Shown: positions 10,340 through 21,291, numbered from the stretch's first letter. The stretch: DNA of 64,000 bases from Leishmania donovani (GCF_000227135.1 NC_018250.1:437196-501195), one strand, 5' to 3'. Made by a program: numbers and translations. The notes: a model not told the origin generated them from the letters alone.

Positions 10340-11755
10340 CTACCGGTCACCCCTCTGCGGCAGCGGAGGCAGAGGCATCTCAGCAAAGAAAGGCGACACG
10401 TTCGGGAAGTTTCGGGTCTGGAACGCGAACACCTTGTAGCTCTCTCCCATCTCCTCCTTGTCCATCAAGCGCCGGTAGTTCTGCAGCACTTTCAATGCTG
10501 TCTTCGTCTCCTCGTCCTTGATCACGTGCGCCAGCCGAATGTCAATGCCGTTCTCGAGCAGGAATTCGTGCTGCGTCATCACCGGGAACCACTTGAGGTG
10601 CCGCCGCGCCACCTCCAGCCGCTCAAGGGCCCAACGCAGCTGCCGGAAGCTCACCCAGCACGAGAGATCCACCTCGCCGGGCGACAGCAGCGGGTCGACG
10701 AAGCGGTGGCCACGGATTCCGCGCAGCGTGCTGTGCATGTGATCATCCTTGCCGTAGTCAATCAGCAGGCACGCAGCCTTCTGGCAGTCTATCATCTTTT
10801 TCATGAGCGTCTCCATCGTCTGCATCCCGACCGTGTTCACTTCCACGCAGTCGCCGGTCTTGCCCTTGGTGCGAATGTCGTCAGGGATGAGATAGGCGGA
10901 CATCGACCCGGACGGGGCATGGACAAGGCGGAAGTGCGCCTCCGTGCCGGGGTCCGTATCTACCTCCACACACGTCTCCACCCACCCCCGTTCTGTGTAG
11001 CGGAACTGGGCCACGGGTAGCGCATCAAAGTACTCGTTCGCAATGAACACGGTTGGCTCGAGCGAAAAGGGCAGCGATTCCAGGTCCATCCACCACTTGA
11101 TCTTGCCCTGAGCCGTCTGGAATTCGGTCAGAGCTCTCTTCTGCTCCTCGCGCCGCGCGGCACCGACCTCGACGAGGTGTATCTGCAGAAAGTGCAACAG
11201 ATGCGGGTTCGAGTATTGAATCTGCTTCAGCATTGTCCTCATGAGGGTACCGCGACCCGGCCCCATCTCCACAAGATGCAGCACGCGCGGTGTACCCATC
11301 TTCTGCCAGGCGTCCATCACCCACGCAGCAAGCACGTCGCCAAAGAACGGGATCTCCGCTGCGGTGATGAAGTCTGCCTTCTCGCTGCCAATCACGTTTT
11401 TCTTTGCCGCGTAGTAGCCGTACTGGGGGTGGGTCAGGCAGTCCTTGACGAACTGCGACATGGGGTAGTACCCCTGCGCGGTGATCTTGTTCACCAGCTC
11501 GTTGCACAGAGCTGTCTTGAACTCCTTTTTGTTGGCGGAGTTCACCGTGGCTCTGTCCGGAGTAGACAGATCACTCGCGTGGAGGTTCATGGCGAGGCGG
11601 GCCGGCGTGCTGCGGAGGAGGCCGGCGCGGTAGTGCCGCATGAAAGGTGCAGCAACAGAGGAGCCCGAGGATGAGGGGCCCATCGGTGTCGATACCCCGC
11701 CAAGAACGGAAGCCGCGGCTGCTACTGAGGAGGGCCGCGCAAGACGCTTCTGCAT
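10340..11755 (-). CDS. NDUFAF7/MidA-family SAM-dependent methyltransferase, mitochondrial
   Basis: A 471-residue homologue of NDUFAF7 (DUF185/MidA), a mitochondrial arginine methyltransferase that acts on a complex I subunit (NDUFS2 in animals) during assembly. The SAM-binding motif EMGPGRGT is at 163-170, the family motif ANEYFDALP at 239-247, and a LLIDYGKDD motif follows near residue 340. The conserved entry MSQFVKDCLTHPQYGYY (99-115) also fits. The first 55 residues are rich in Ala, Ser and Arg with few acidic residues, consistent with a mitochondrial presequence. Family lengths are about 400-450 residues plus presequence, so this is full length. The frame is intact and the first ATG is taken. 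Complex I activity in trypanosomatids is limited or dispensable, so the substrate here is an inference. Confidence 0.92.
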   Translation of the reverse strand: MQKRLARPSSVAAAASVLGGVSTPMGPSSSGSSVAAPFMRHYRAGLLRSTPARLAMNLHASDLSTPDRATVNSANKKEFKTALCNELVNKITAQGYYPMSQFVKDCLTHPQYGYYAAKKNVIGSEKADFITAAEIPFFGDVLAAWVMDAWQKMGTPRVLHLVEMGPGRGTLMRTMLKQIQYSNPHLLHFLQIHLVEVGAARREEQKRALTEFQTAQGKIKWWMDLESLPFSLEPTVFIANEYFDALPVAQFRYTERGWVETCVEVDTDPGTEAHFRLVHAPSGSMSAYLIPDDIRTKGKTGDCVEVNTVGMQTMETLMKKMIDCQKAACLLIDYGKDDHMHSTLRGIRGHRFVDPLLSPGEVDLSCWVSFRQLRWALERLEVARRHLKWFPVMTQHEFLLENGIDIRLAHVIKDEETKTALKVLQNYRRLMDKEEMGESYKVFAFQTRNFPNVSPFFAEMPLPPLPQRGDR

Positions 11756-12657
11756 CGCTCTAAATAAGGGGCGTAGAGACGGGTCCGTGCTGATCGCTGA
11801 TGAGAGCTGTGACGCGACACAAAGTCGTTAGTGGCCTGCGGCAGAGGTCTCAGGTGCGCAAGCGCATGTGACACAGCTCCTTCGCTGCAGACTTCAAGCA
11901 CGGGTGCGGGTCAGCGAAGAGAAAGAGAAAAAGAGGGGGCAGCAATCGAGGGAACGAGCAAAAAGGTGCGCGTCTTCGTTCTCTGCAACTCGAGCAACGC
12001 GAGGGATGCCCAGACACAGACACACGCACACACAGCATACAACAGCAACCAAAGAGGGAGGCGGGGTGTGCAGATGGACTCCGCCCACCATCCGCGACCA
12101 CGAAGAGGAGAGAGGGGGGTGGGAGACCGGTACGGGTGGCATCGCTACGGCACCGCAGAAAGGGAGAGATCGTGCTGGCGAGAGGGCGATGTGGCACGTC
12201 GCTGCGTCGCTACACCCTCTCTCGCCGCGCGTTCATCGTCCTCGGTGCGCCGAAACTGAGATCCGCCACTGAGCACCTCGCGCGGGGGCTTGATGCCACC
12301 GTGAATTGCCTGTCCTTCCCTCCACGCCTTGCCCTCGCATGGTTGCTGTGTTTTTTTGTTGTCGTTGATCCACTTTCTTGGTTCTGCTCTGTGCGTGCTT
12401 TTCGCTCCCTGAGGGGTTGGGCCGTCCCTGTGCCCGTCTGTGTGCCGGTGTGTCTGTCTGTGTCTCTCTCGCCGTGTTTGCGCGTCTGGAGCATGCCCTA
12501 ACACAGAGGGAGGGAAGGAGAGATGAAAGAAAGGGGTGTGCATAGACGTCGGCCCGCGGGCATCGTGTGTACAGCAAGCAGTGGCCCACCATTAAGAAAA
12601 CAAATGTTAAAGATCGATGTTCTTCGCGCGTCCCTCACGCTCGCGCCCCGTTCGCTG
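11756..12657. other. intergenic region between the giant HAD gene and the methyltransferase gene
   Basis: 902 bp, no supported gene. Purine-rich plus-strand tracts at 11917-11958 and 12050-12120 are polypyrimidine on the transcribed strand. The AG opposite about 11893 is a candidate acceptor for the methyltransferase mRNA. Open frames on both strands are compositional. Confidence 0.65.
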
Positions 12658-15600
12658 TCACAGCGGGGTGACATCCTCTACCTCGTCAAGCGGGTCATCG
12701 AGGAGCCGGTGCCGCGGCCGCTGCAGCTCTGCCTCGCACACCCCCGGCGGCGCTGGCTCGTCGACATCAACCACAACCCTCTCTGTAAACGTCCCCGGCA
12801 CAGAGGTGATGGGCACGACACCCTTCCTGGACGCAGACGTGAAGCTGCGGCTCGACCGCAAAGCCTTATGAGAACCACTAGACCACGAGACCGAGTCGAT
12901 CAACGCCATAGCAGGCGCCCCGCCTACATCCTCAACGCACTGGCTGAGACTTCCTGGTGTGGAAAGAGGTTCCAGCACCGACGGTACCACCTGCATCTCC
13001 AACGGAATCACATCATCCACAGCAGACGAACTCAAACAAGGCGCTTCGTAGCCGTTGGTGATCGCAACAGCGTAGCCGTCCGGTGGGGGAGTCTGCAAGG
13101 CTGCACTCTCTCCCCTTACCGTATTCCTGCCGCTAGCCGTAGCGTTGGCAGATAAACTGCCCATGCTGATGCGCAATCCGTGCTGCTCGTCAGCGTCTGC
13201 CTCAGCCACACCGCCTAGCACCCTGGACTCAAGCGGCAGGTCGGGAAAGGCATGGAAGGTCATCGGAGTTGGCGGCATCGACGCTGCCGTCATCATGGTA
13301 CTCGGCGTGTAGCTGCCAGTGTCGGTCCTCGCGTTCACCGCGGCGTGGCCAAAGCCCGCGCCCCATGCGAGCGGTTCCAACGAGAATAAGGAGTCGGTGG
13401 TGGACGGCAACGAAGGGTTCGAGCTCGACACTGACGATGATGACGACGGTGACGAAGCTGATTGTGCTGAGGACGAGGCCGAGGCAGAGGGGAAGGAGTG
13501 GCATGTCGCCCTGGCAAGCACCGCAGGCGGGGGAGACCGAAGAGACGCGATGCCTTCGGTGTCGACGGTGTCGACATGTCCTGGCCGCATAGCCCTTCCG
13601 GCGAGTCCCAACACATCCGCCCCTGTAGCCGTGGAAGGGAGGGCCTTCTCGCATCGGTCTTCGCTGACAGGAGCCATGGTCGCGCCCAGATCGCAGGCGT
13701 GGCGCCGGCGCCGACGTCGGCGGCTGCCGCCACGGCGGCTTGCCCCAACCTGGCTCTCAGCACCTCTTGCCTGCTCTGCCAGCTCTGTAGCCACAGAGTC
13801 CTCGATGGTCGGCAACAGCAGTGGTTGCTGGGAGCTGCACAGCGCATCTTTGTTCGACATGCGCCAGAGCAGCGCCGTCAGCATCGCGCTCACGCTAGCG
13901 GACAGATCTGAGGCGGCGGCGCTGAAGCTGGTGTTAGTGTAGCCAACCGGTACATCCTCCTCCGCGCGGGCGAGGTCGCGAAGATGATCTGGCGGGCACA
14001 CACATACGCAGTGCGGCCAGCGGTACGCTCCGTGTCCACGGCTCTCTGGCATGCTCAGAGTAGTTGAAGGAGTGTGGGGAGAGGACGGGGATGTCGATGT
14101 ATCAGCCCTTTGCCACTCTGGCAGCCGCAGCACACCCTCACTGCACACCAAGCACTTCGACCCGTACAAGCAAGAGAGCACGAGGGAGGTGGCGTAGCCG
14201 CGACGGCTGAAGTACGCCCGCGGATCGACGCGGGCGAGTGTGTAGGGGGCCACGTTCACCGTGCACGGCCAGTCCGACTCCTCCCATACCTGCGGCGCGT
14301 CATCCAGCACAGCGATGCTGCGCGGCTTCGGCAGGCGGTTTGGCCAGTCGCACCACGCCGGAGCGCGCCACGCGCGACGAGCCGCTGCCATTGCGTCGGC
14401 ATCCAAAATAAACTGCACAACGCGCAGGGCGCCTTTGCGGCATCGTGCAAGGCGCTCAGCCGTGTTCCTCGGTGCCGGCGTCTGCAACGGAACGAGATGC
14501 GCGTGAGCTTGGTTGGGCACGCTTGATGTTGCGGAGCTGCTGTGATCCGCTGGAATTCCTCCTACGGGGCCAGCGAAACCGACGTCTGGCGCCGCAGGCG
14601 CCTCCTCATCCCTTCCGACGGCATCATCGCGCCTTTCTAAGTCATCGCACCAGCGAAGCATCTCGTCCGCCGTCACCACGCTTGATCGCATGTCGGTGAA
14701 GAGTACTCTGTGCGGGTCGAGCACCTGGCGCAGAATGGCCTCGGTGCGGCTCCGCGTTGACTTTGTAACCAGCACTACCGGAATGTTCCACTGGGTGGCA
14801 ACACGGTAGAGAAACTGGCGCACACCGGGGCGCACGTACACAACATCGAGCAAGTAGCGGGCCGGAGGCGTCGAAGTCGCAGTCGCTGAAGCGGTGGCAG
14901 ACTTCGCGGAGCTCGACCTGAGGGCATCTGCATCGGCGCTCGACGAACATGACGTCTCTCGCGTGTCGCGGCACTCAAGATGGCTGTGTCCGTGGTCGTG
15001 TCTGCTCTTGGACGGCGAGTCCACTGCCGAAGCCGGCCCTACTGCAGACGGGGAAGCAGCAGTGTATCTGACAGCGCCGCATTCTTCGTAGTGCACGATG
15101 CCAAGACTATGCCGCTGCGATGCGGTGCGGCGCATGAAGCAATGCAGCAAGCCGCCACTGGAGAGGGCAGAGGTGTCGCCTGTCGTAGCCTTTGCATGAG
15201 ACAACAGGGGCTCACGAGTGTGCGGATGCCTCTGTCGCATGGTCGGCCGCAGAACACCATCGTCCTCGGCAATCTCGGTACGCCTGTGTGAGGAATGGAA
15301 AGGGCCGTTGCCGTGGAGGTGGTAACCCCTGCTGTCCCGGTGCAACGCGCCCTCCTGCTGCCCATCCGCCCCTCTCACCATCGACTCGGCAAGTTCCTCT
15401 TCCGTTAGCGGCGGCGCATCGTTGCGGCCGAGTCGGAGCGGCGCGCCGGCGAAGCGCTCTGACGACGGCGCCGCCGGGTATCGGCGCCAGAGCACGCACG
15501 GGTTTTCAGCCCCCGCCACGCCTTCAGCAGCCGCCACGACGCGGTGTAGGTGACGGAGGTGACGCTGCCGCTCGGCAGCCGAGCGCTCCGTGATGGCGTT

Positions 15601-18600
15601 GTCGATGAGGGTGCGGTCCATGTCTACCAGCACCGCCTTCTCCTCTCGCAGGTGCCGCCATAGCGGAGCTATGTAGTGGGTGAAGCCAACCACGACGTAG
15701 ATGGTGCGCTGCACCACCTCCTGTGGAGACGGCGCGTCCGCGGCCTTGGTGCCAGCACAATGCCGCTCTGTGCATCGCCTCGACGGCACCTCCTCGTCGT
15801 CCCCGTCGTCGTCACCGCTGTAGACAGCGTCCGAGGGCAACCCAAAAGATGCGCGTGGCCACGACCAAGGAGCCAGCGTGATCGCGGCGATCGGGCGGCC
15901 ATGGGTATGGTCGACGAGGAGGCAGTCGAGGCACCGCGATCGGGCCAAACGGAACTCACTCTTGAGCAGCTCGCAGCGCCACTGCTTGTGGTCATTGGCG
16001 GGAAGTTTCGGCCACCGCCACTTGTGCATGTGAGAAAAGTCGGAGCGGCGCACGTGATCGTGGTGGTGTGTGGCGCCGCCGCTAGTCTCTTCCGCACAGT
16101 CGGGTGCGCTGTCCTTCGTCGGTACCGCCATGGTCATTGCAGCCTCGTCGTCACTCACGTCCGCCGACGAGCTTTCAGCCTCCTCTTCGTGCGAGATGTC
16201 TCCTTGAGACCAGCAGACGATGCCGCATGCGCCTAGGTGCCGATGGGTGTCAAAGGCGAAGGGGTTCCGTCCGTCACGGGAGAGCGTGCCGGCGGCAACA
16301 CGAAAACTGCACCCTTGCGCCGCAGCAGCAGCTGCCATCCACGGGTTCACAGTCGTAATCCACGTCGATTTCGACGGCGTACCAGTCGTCGTTGCCGCCG
16401 CCGCGTCAGTGCGCGGGTCGTGACCTACCTGGCCTGTGTCTCCCTCCGAGCGCACGCCGGCTCCGTTCTGCGGCGCCGCGGATGCCGAGGTTGATGAAGG
16501 CGGTGGGGGACAGCGCTGATGAAGCACGTCGTGATAACCCGTGTGGGCGCGGCTTTCTCGCACCCCACACACCACCACCTCCGTGGCCTCGCGCAGAGCC
16601 TCAAAGAGTAGCTCTTTGCCACGCGCATTAACAGTCATGAGAGGCGGCAAGCGCGGGAAGCTCCCACGTCCCTCATCACATTCCTCGGCTTCTTTTGCGA
16701 GAGGATCGTCCGCTTCCTCCTCCGTCGCGCCACTGCTCCCCGCCACCCTCGACCTTCGCTTCGTCTGCCGCTCGTCAGCGTGAGCGGCACGTCGACGCTT
16801 CCGCACTCTGGCACCCGCCCTCGGCGGCGCTTGCAGCGCCTCGTCTGAAAGCTCAATGGTGCCGACCGTGCAGTGGAGCAGGCGAAGTGGAAGCTCGATA
16901 GTGTTTTTCGAGCTGGCACCTTCAGATGCGTTCATGGACGAGTCCAGCGACGACTGCGATGCTTCGCCTGGCGCCGGCATGCCGCTTGTCCGTGTGTCTG
17001 GAGCTGGTTGATTCATCCCAGCCTGCTCTCTCCTGGGAGTATCGACCCCTGTGGCGTAGCTGGCGAACGGTGCCGCTGGTTGCTGACGATCAACCTCCGC
17101 CAGCCCCTCCATGGCCTCCGTGTTGCCGGCGCGGCTGTGAGAGGCAGACGGCGCGCTCCACTTCTCGCCCTCAGGGCGTTCGTGTCTTGATTGCCGCGTC
17201 CACGAGAGATCAATGTAAGCGCTTCGGTCCTGGCCGCGCAGACTCCAGAACTGCAGCCGCGCATAAAGCTCCGCAGCAAACGCCATGTCCCCCTCTGATG
17301 GCTCGACCGCTGACGTGCCTGCAGCACAAAACGCGTGTTGTCGATGACAAGACGATGTGCCTCTCGGCTCGGGGCCACTGTAGTCCTTCGCGAAGTCATA
17401 GAGGTTTGACTCCTCGGCATCCGGTGGCGAAGACGCCGCTGCTTCCACTGGCAGCGCGCCAGCATCTCGAACGGTGGCGGCCGCTTTCTGCCGTGCTGCA
17501 GCAGCTTCAGCAGCTGCGGCTCGAGCACGCGGGCAGGCAGCGCCAAGCGGCGCATCTGTCGGATCAGCTGCCCATGCAGACGGCAACCTCGGAGAACGAC
17601 TCTTCTGTTCCGTCTCAATCAGTGGAGCGCGAGGATGAGCAGCTTTACCATCACCGCCGCCGCTGCGCCCGCCACCCACCCGCCTTTCGTGTCCACTCCC
17701 AGGCGGCAGTAGCACGCGTTGCTCGAAGTACGAGAAAGGAAAGTCCGCGTCTGCTGCACACGGCACAGAAGAGCGACCCGGCAGCCCCTCTGTGCTGTCT
17801 CCCAGCGGCGTATCGAGCTGGCGTCGACGTGCGTGACTAGGCTCAAAGAAATTGGGTGTCGCTGCTGTCGCGAACGACGTCGATGCCGCAGCCGCGCGCT
17901 CTGTAGCCTCGCCAGATCCTCTCGTAAGGTCCTGTGCCCCGCAACTGCAAAGGACCGAGTGCATAACAATAAAGACTTGAGTGCTGCTGCCGCAAAAAAC
18001 TTCTTCACCGTCTTCTGCCGCCGCATCCTCCTCCTCCGTGCTCCGCTCATCATCGCCGCCCGCGATGCGATCCGGATACGCTGCGGTGAGCCCGTGACGT
18101 TGCTGCAGGCAACGGGCGCGATCAGCGGCGTCTGCATCCTGTGCGTCGTCCTCGCTGTCACTGAAGGCGGCAACAAAGGAAGAAGAAGTGAGCAATGTGG
18201 AAGAAGAAGTCCGACATGGTAGAAGCGCTGAGTCTGGCATGGGATGTGCAGCGGAGGCGGTGCAGCACGTCGCAAGGCCGCCACCCACAGCATGCCGGCT
18301 GGATTCCGTGTGCAGGGGATTGAGCGCAGATGCGCAAGAGAATTCGGCGTCAACGTCTTCCTCATCCGCAACGGCGTCGTCTCCTGGAAAGACGCTCGCC
18401 GTCCCTTGCAGTAGTGGTACCAGCGGTGAACATGCTGGCACCGATTCCGCCGGTGCGGAGCGCGACTGGAGAGAGGCATCCGACGCCGGGGCGGCACTGC
18501 TGCTCACGTCGGCCCTGATCGGCTGTCGCAGTGCGGGGGGCAACGGCGCTGTAGTGACTGCCGTATATGCGTGGCCCGGTGCAGCAGCACTGGCGCGGTC

Positions 18601-21291
18601 GGTGGAAGAGGCGTCCTGCGTCGCCGAAAGGGTCTGCGTAAATGACCGCTTCGCATGCGGCGAAGGGGCCTGCCGCGTCAGGGAGCGCGTCCGAAGACGT
18701 TCTTCGGCAGTCGACGACGGCAGCGCCGCAACGCCGGGCGCTGCGCCACTCCACGCGGTGGACGCCGTCGCTTTCATCCCGCCGGCCGCTGTCGAGAGGC
18801 GCGGCAGCATCGACGAGCGTGGCTGTCCAGAAGGCGTGCTTTGCGCACTGCAGCTCGCAGATGTCGATCGCGGGGACGAAGGCAACGAGTGCGCTGCCGC
18901 CTCCGGCGGCGGTCTACGTGACGGCCCCGCTTCGGCGACGCGGCCGCACTCGCCACTGCCGCCGTTCTCAGTGGCGTTGCGCTTGAGCCGATGTGCGTCG
19001 TGTGTACAAAGAGCGCTGATTCCGCGTGCTGGGGACGGCAAAGTCAGCTTGCCCATCCGTAGGCTGTGGGCGCGAAAACGGGAAAGGGGGAGGTGGCGTT
19101 GGTGGCCTTTGGCTGATGCAGCCATCCCAACCGTCGAGGAAGTGGAGACCGAGGACGGTGTCTGCGCATCGGCACCTGCAAGCCTCTCGGCCTCTCCTAC
19201 CGCCTCATTCGATGCGCACGTCGTTGCAGCTGCCTCGGCCGATAGATGTGACACGTGAGCGAGGTACCGCTCTTCCTCCTCTTCAGTCGCTGCCGTCGAT
19301 GCATCGCTCCCCTGACACGCGCCCTCGTCGCTCTCGGCGTCTGGCATCGCCTCTCGTAGCAGTGCCTCGGTGTCATGGCAGCAGACGAATATGAACTTGT
19401 GGTTGCCGAAGCACATGGCAGTGCAGGCGCAACCACCAACAGCACGCCGGGCGATAACCACGTAAAAGAGACCGAAGTACTCCCGGGCTGGCGCTTCGCC
19501 GTCGACCCCCTCGGTCACGCCTTCATCGGCTCTGCCCACTCCGCCGCGCACTTCTTGCCGAGCCCCTTTCCCATCCGGCGCGACATGAAAGGGCACCGCC
19601 TGTTCATCGTCCCCGCTCCGGACGTGCTGGGCGAGCAGGACGCATCGCGACATGAGAGCGAAGGCGCAGTGCGTAGGGTCGAATGACAGGCACGCCTGTA
19701 AAAACGACTGTAAAGGCATCGGCACAGCGAGCGTGTAGTCGTCCAAGGCGTCGTGGGTGCTCAGCCCAGAGGAACTCCGACTGCCGTCAGTTGAGGCAGT
19801 CCGCCGTGCAGCTGAACCGTCACCGTTGGCCCCCTCACTGCTTGTGGTGGCGGCGGCCCCGCCCCCATCGACGGTGGCAAAGGATGCAGGACCTCCCGCA
19901 CCGACGGCGTCTCGCACAGCGGCTGTGGTTGGCGATAAAGGAACGCTGGACGCGCTGCCGTGCCCCATCGCCAGCGATGCCACGACGATGCCAGAGTCGC
20001 CACCACTGCTGCTGCGCCTCCCTGCGCCTCGGGATGGGCCCGCCGTAATGCGAGCGCGGCGCAGCACCCGCCGCAGAAGCTGCAGATCTGCAACCACCTG
20101 CCCAGCAGCTTGGTGCTGAAGCGCGTGCTGGAGAGACCCGCCCCCCTGGGGGGCCGACGCGCTGCGGCGGCGCTGACGGTAACCTTGGCGCGGCCACGCC
20201 TGCCGCGGGCCAACGCCGCCACGGCGAACCGAAAACAGCAACGGCGAGAGCCATCGATACAGAACCACGTCGTGGTAGCTAGCCTCGACCGTGACTTGCA
20301 GGTATTGTTGATACAAGGCGTTGACAACGAGGCCGCGAATATACTCCACGTGCTGCCCTGCCTTGTCCTCCGCCTCCTGCGCATCCAGCCACAGCTGCTG
20401 CAGAGTCCTTTGCACAAACTGCCGGCGGCGCTTGTGGACAACGCGGCTTTGGAGGCCTCCGCCACGGTGATCGGAGGGCGACGGCAGCGGTGGTGTCGCT
20501 TCTACGTCAGCTTGCAGGTTTTTGTTGGATGATGTAGGGGAGTCAACGCAAGGTGGGGCCGACGCGACGGCATCGCTGAGAGCGTTGGAGTGCTGCTGCG
20601 ACCTCCTCAGTCTCTGATCTGCCAGAGCCACGTCCGAGCTTGCAGCTGCTGGCGTCGCCTCTCGGGTCAGTCGACGGCGCTTGTGTGAAGAGGTTCCCGA
20701 GTCGAAGAGTGCCGCAGCAACAGCGGGGGACGGCGACGATGCAGCAGCTACTGCGGTGACTGGCACGGAGCTGCACCGCTTCTTTTTCTCTCTTGCTCGC
20801 CTCCGCGATGAGCGCCTCGACACCGTCATGAAAGCCCTGTAGCCTTCGCTGGCCTTCTTCGTCGGCGACGATGCCCTCAAATCTGAAGCTTCGGTTCTCT
20901 TCCATTGATGAGCTGCCCACACCAGCGCGTGTTCATACCGCGTTCGCGCAACTGCGGCTGCTGTCACCGCCTGCCAAGCCCCGACGAGCCGCCGCGAGAG
21001 ATTCAGGATCGCCTTTGTGTAGTCCGGCAGGAGCGTCGTGGCACTGCTAAGCTCCGCGAGTACGTAGCTGAACACCTGCAGTCGGCGTGTGCTGAGCCGC
21101 AGCGGAGGGCCAGGCTGCGCAACACTCTGGTCGCGTTCTCCAAAGGTGTCGTGGCCGCCACCGCCGTGACGTGGGCGGCGTGCAACGAGGATGCCATGAC
21201 CGGTGGAGTCAAAGGCATGTGGAGAAAACGGCGGAGGGCGCGCCTCGCTGGAGAGATGCGTGGCAGGTGAGTGAGGTTCCATGTCACTCAT
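12658..21291 (-). CDS. giant 2877-residue protein with an FCP1-like HAD phosphatase domain
   Basis: An intact single-exon frame. Most of the protein is low-complexity Ser/Ala/Pro-rich sequence. At residues about 1885-2370 there is an FCP1/SCP-type HAD phosphatase signature: VLVDMDRTLIDN with Asp1890 and Asp1892 (DxDxT), VVLVTKSTRSRT with Thr2176 as motif II, and AVLDDAPQVWEESDW with Asp2330-Asp2331, the last matching the DDxxxVW pattern of FCP1. Roughly 280 mostly disordered residues separate motifs I and II, far more than in compact SCP enzymes. No BRCT domain is recognisable. A smaller ordered patch near 605-650 (FYVVIARRAVGG and following) is unassigned. The role is unknown; a protein Ser/Thr phosphatase, perhaps nuclear, is the natural hypothesis. 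ATG at 21282 is an alternative start. Length could be inflated by lineage-specific low complexity. Confidence 0.8.
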   Translation of the reverse strand: MSDMEPHSPATHLSSEARPPPFSPHAFDSTGHGILVARRPRHGGGGHDTFGERDQSVAQPGPPLRLSTRRLQVFSYVLAELSSATTLLPDYTKAILNLSRRLVGAWQAVTAAAVARTRYEHALVWAAHQWKRTEASDLRASSPTKKASEGYRAFMTVSRRSSRRRAREKKKRCSSVPVTAVAAASSPSPAVAAALFDSGTSSHKRRRLTREATPAAASSDVALADQRLRRSQQHSNALSDAVASAPPCVDSPTSSNKNLQADVEATPPLPSPSDHRGGGLQSRVVHKRRRQFVQRTLQQLWLDAQEAEDKAGQHVEYIRGLVVNALYQQYLQVTVEASYHDVVLYRWLSPLLFSVRRGGVGPRQAWPRQGYRQRRRSASAPQGGGSLQHALQHQAAGQVVADLQLLRRVLRRARITAGPSRGAGRRSSSGGDSGIVVASLAMGHGSASSVPLSPTTAAVRDAVGAGGPASFATVDGGGAAATTSSEGANGDGSAARRTASTDGSRSSSGLSTHDALDDYTLAVPMPLQSFLQACLSFDPTHCAFALMSRCVLLAQHVRSGDDEQAVPFHVAPDGKGARQEVRGGVGRADEGVTEGVDGEAPAREYFGLFYVVIARRAVGGCACTAMCFGNHKFIFVCCHDTEALLREAMPDAESDEGACQGSDASTAATEEEEERYLAHVSHLSAEAAATTCASNEAVGEAERLAGADAQTPSSVSTSSTVGMAASAKGHQRHLPLSRFRAHSLRMGKLTLPSPARGISALCTHDAHRLKRNATENGGSGECGRVAEAGPSRRPPPEAAAHSLPSSPRSTSASCSAQSTPSGQPRSSMLPRLSTAAGGMKATASTAWSGAAPGVAALPSSTAEERLRTRSLTRQAPSPHAKRSFTQTLSATQDASSTDRASAAAPGHAYTAVTTAPLPPALRQPIRADVSSSAAPASDASLQSRSAPAESVPACSPLVPLLQGTASVFPGDDAVADEEDVDAEFSCASALNPLHTESSRHAVGGGLATCCTASAAHPMPDSALLPCRTSSSTLLTSSSFVAAFSDSEDDAQDADAADRARCLQQRHGLTAAYPDRIAGGDDERSTEEEDAAAEDGEEVFCGSSTQVFIVMHSVLCSCGAQDLTRGSGEATERAAAASTSFATAATPNFFEPSHARRRQLDTPLGDSTEGLPGRSSVPCAADADFPFSYFEQRVLLPPGSGHERRVGGGRSGGGDGKAAHPRAPLIETEQKSRSPRLPSAWAADPTDAPLGAACPRARAAAAEAAAARQKAAATVRDAGALPVEAAASSPPDAEESNLYDFAKDYSGPEPRGTSSCHRQHAFCAAGTSAVEPSEGDMAFAAELYARLQFWSLRGQDRSAYIDLSWTRQSRHERPEGEKWSAPSASHSRAGNTEAMEGLAEVDRQQPAAPFASYATGVDTPRREQAGMNQPAPDTRTSGMPAPGEASQSSLDSSMNASEGASSKNTIELPLRLLHCTVGTIELSDEALQAPPRAGARVRKRRRAAHADERQTKRRSRVAGSSGATEEEADDPLAKEAEECDEGRGSFPRLPPLMTVNARGKELLFEALREATEVVVCGVRESRAHTGYHDVLHQRCPPPPSSTSASAAPQNGAGVRSEGDTGQVGHDPRTDAAAATTTGTPSKSTWITTVNPWMAAAAAAQGCSFRVAAGTLSRDGRNPFAFDTHRHLGACGIVCWSQGDISHEEEAESSSADVSDDEAAMTMAVPTKDSAPDCAEETSGGATHHHDHVRRSDFSHMHKWRWPKLPANDHKQWRCELLKSEFRLARSRCLDCLLVDHTHGRPIAAITLAPWSWPRASFGLPSDAVYSGDDDGDDEEVPSRRCTERHCAGTKAADAPSPQEVVQRTIYVVVGFTHYIAPLWRHLREEKAVLVDMDRTLIDNAITERSAAERQRHLRHLHRVVAAAEGVAGAENPCVLWRRYPAAPSSERFAGAPLRLGRNDAPPLTEEELAESMVRGADGQQEGALHRDSRGYHLHGNGPFHSSHRRTEIAEDDGVLRPTMRQRHPHTREPLLSHAKATTGDTSALSSGGLLHCFMRRTASQRHSLGIVHYEECGAVRYTAASPSAVGPASAVDSPSKSRHDHGHSHLECRDTRETSCSSSADADALRSSSAKSATASATATSTPPARYLLDVVYVRPGVRQFLYRVATQWNIPVVLVTKSTRSRTEAILRQVLDPHRVLFTDMRSSVVTADEMLRWCDDLERRDDAVGRDEEAPAAPDVGFAGPVGGIPADHSSSATSSVPNQAHAHLVPLQTPAPRNTAERLARCRKGALRVVQFILDADAMAAARRAWRAPAWCDWPNRLPKPRSIAVLDDAPQVWEESDWPCTVNVAPYTLARVDPRAYFSRRGYATSLVLSCLYGSKCLVCSEGVLRLPEWQRADTSTSPSSPHTPSTTLSMPESRGHGAYRWPHCVCVCPPDHLRDLARAEEDVPVGYTNTSFSAAASDLSASVSAMLTALLWRMSNKDALCSSQQPLLLPTIEDSVATELAEQARGAESQVGASRRGGSRRRRRRRHACDLGATMAPVSEDRCEKALPSTATGADVLGLAGRAMRPGHVDTVDTEGIASLRSPPPAVLARATCHSFPSASASSSAQSASSPSSSSSVSSSNPSLPSTTDSLFSLEPLAWGAGFGHAAVNARTDTGSYTPSTMMTAASMPPTPMTFHAFPDLPLESRVLGGVAEADADEQHGLRISMGSLSANATASGRNTVRGESAALQTPPPDGYAVAITNGYEAPCLSSSAVDDVIPLEMQVVPSVLEPLSTPGSLSQCVEDVGGAPAMALIDSVSWSSGSHKALRSSRSFTSASRKGVVPITSVPGTFTERVVVDVDEPAPPGVCEAELQRPRHRLLDDPLDEVEDVTPL

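Noticed and set aside
10109..11020. 303-residue plus-strand frame
   Set aside because: Antisense shadow of the NDUFAF7-type gene, whose motifs are clear on the minus strand.
18188..19258. 356-residue plus-strand frame
   Set aside because: Antisense shadow of the giant HAD-domain gene.
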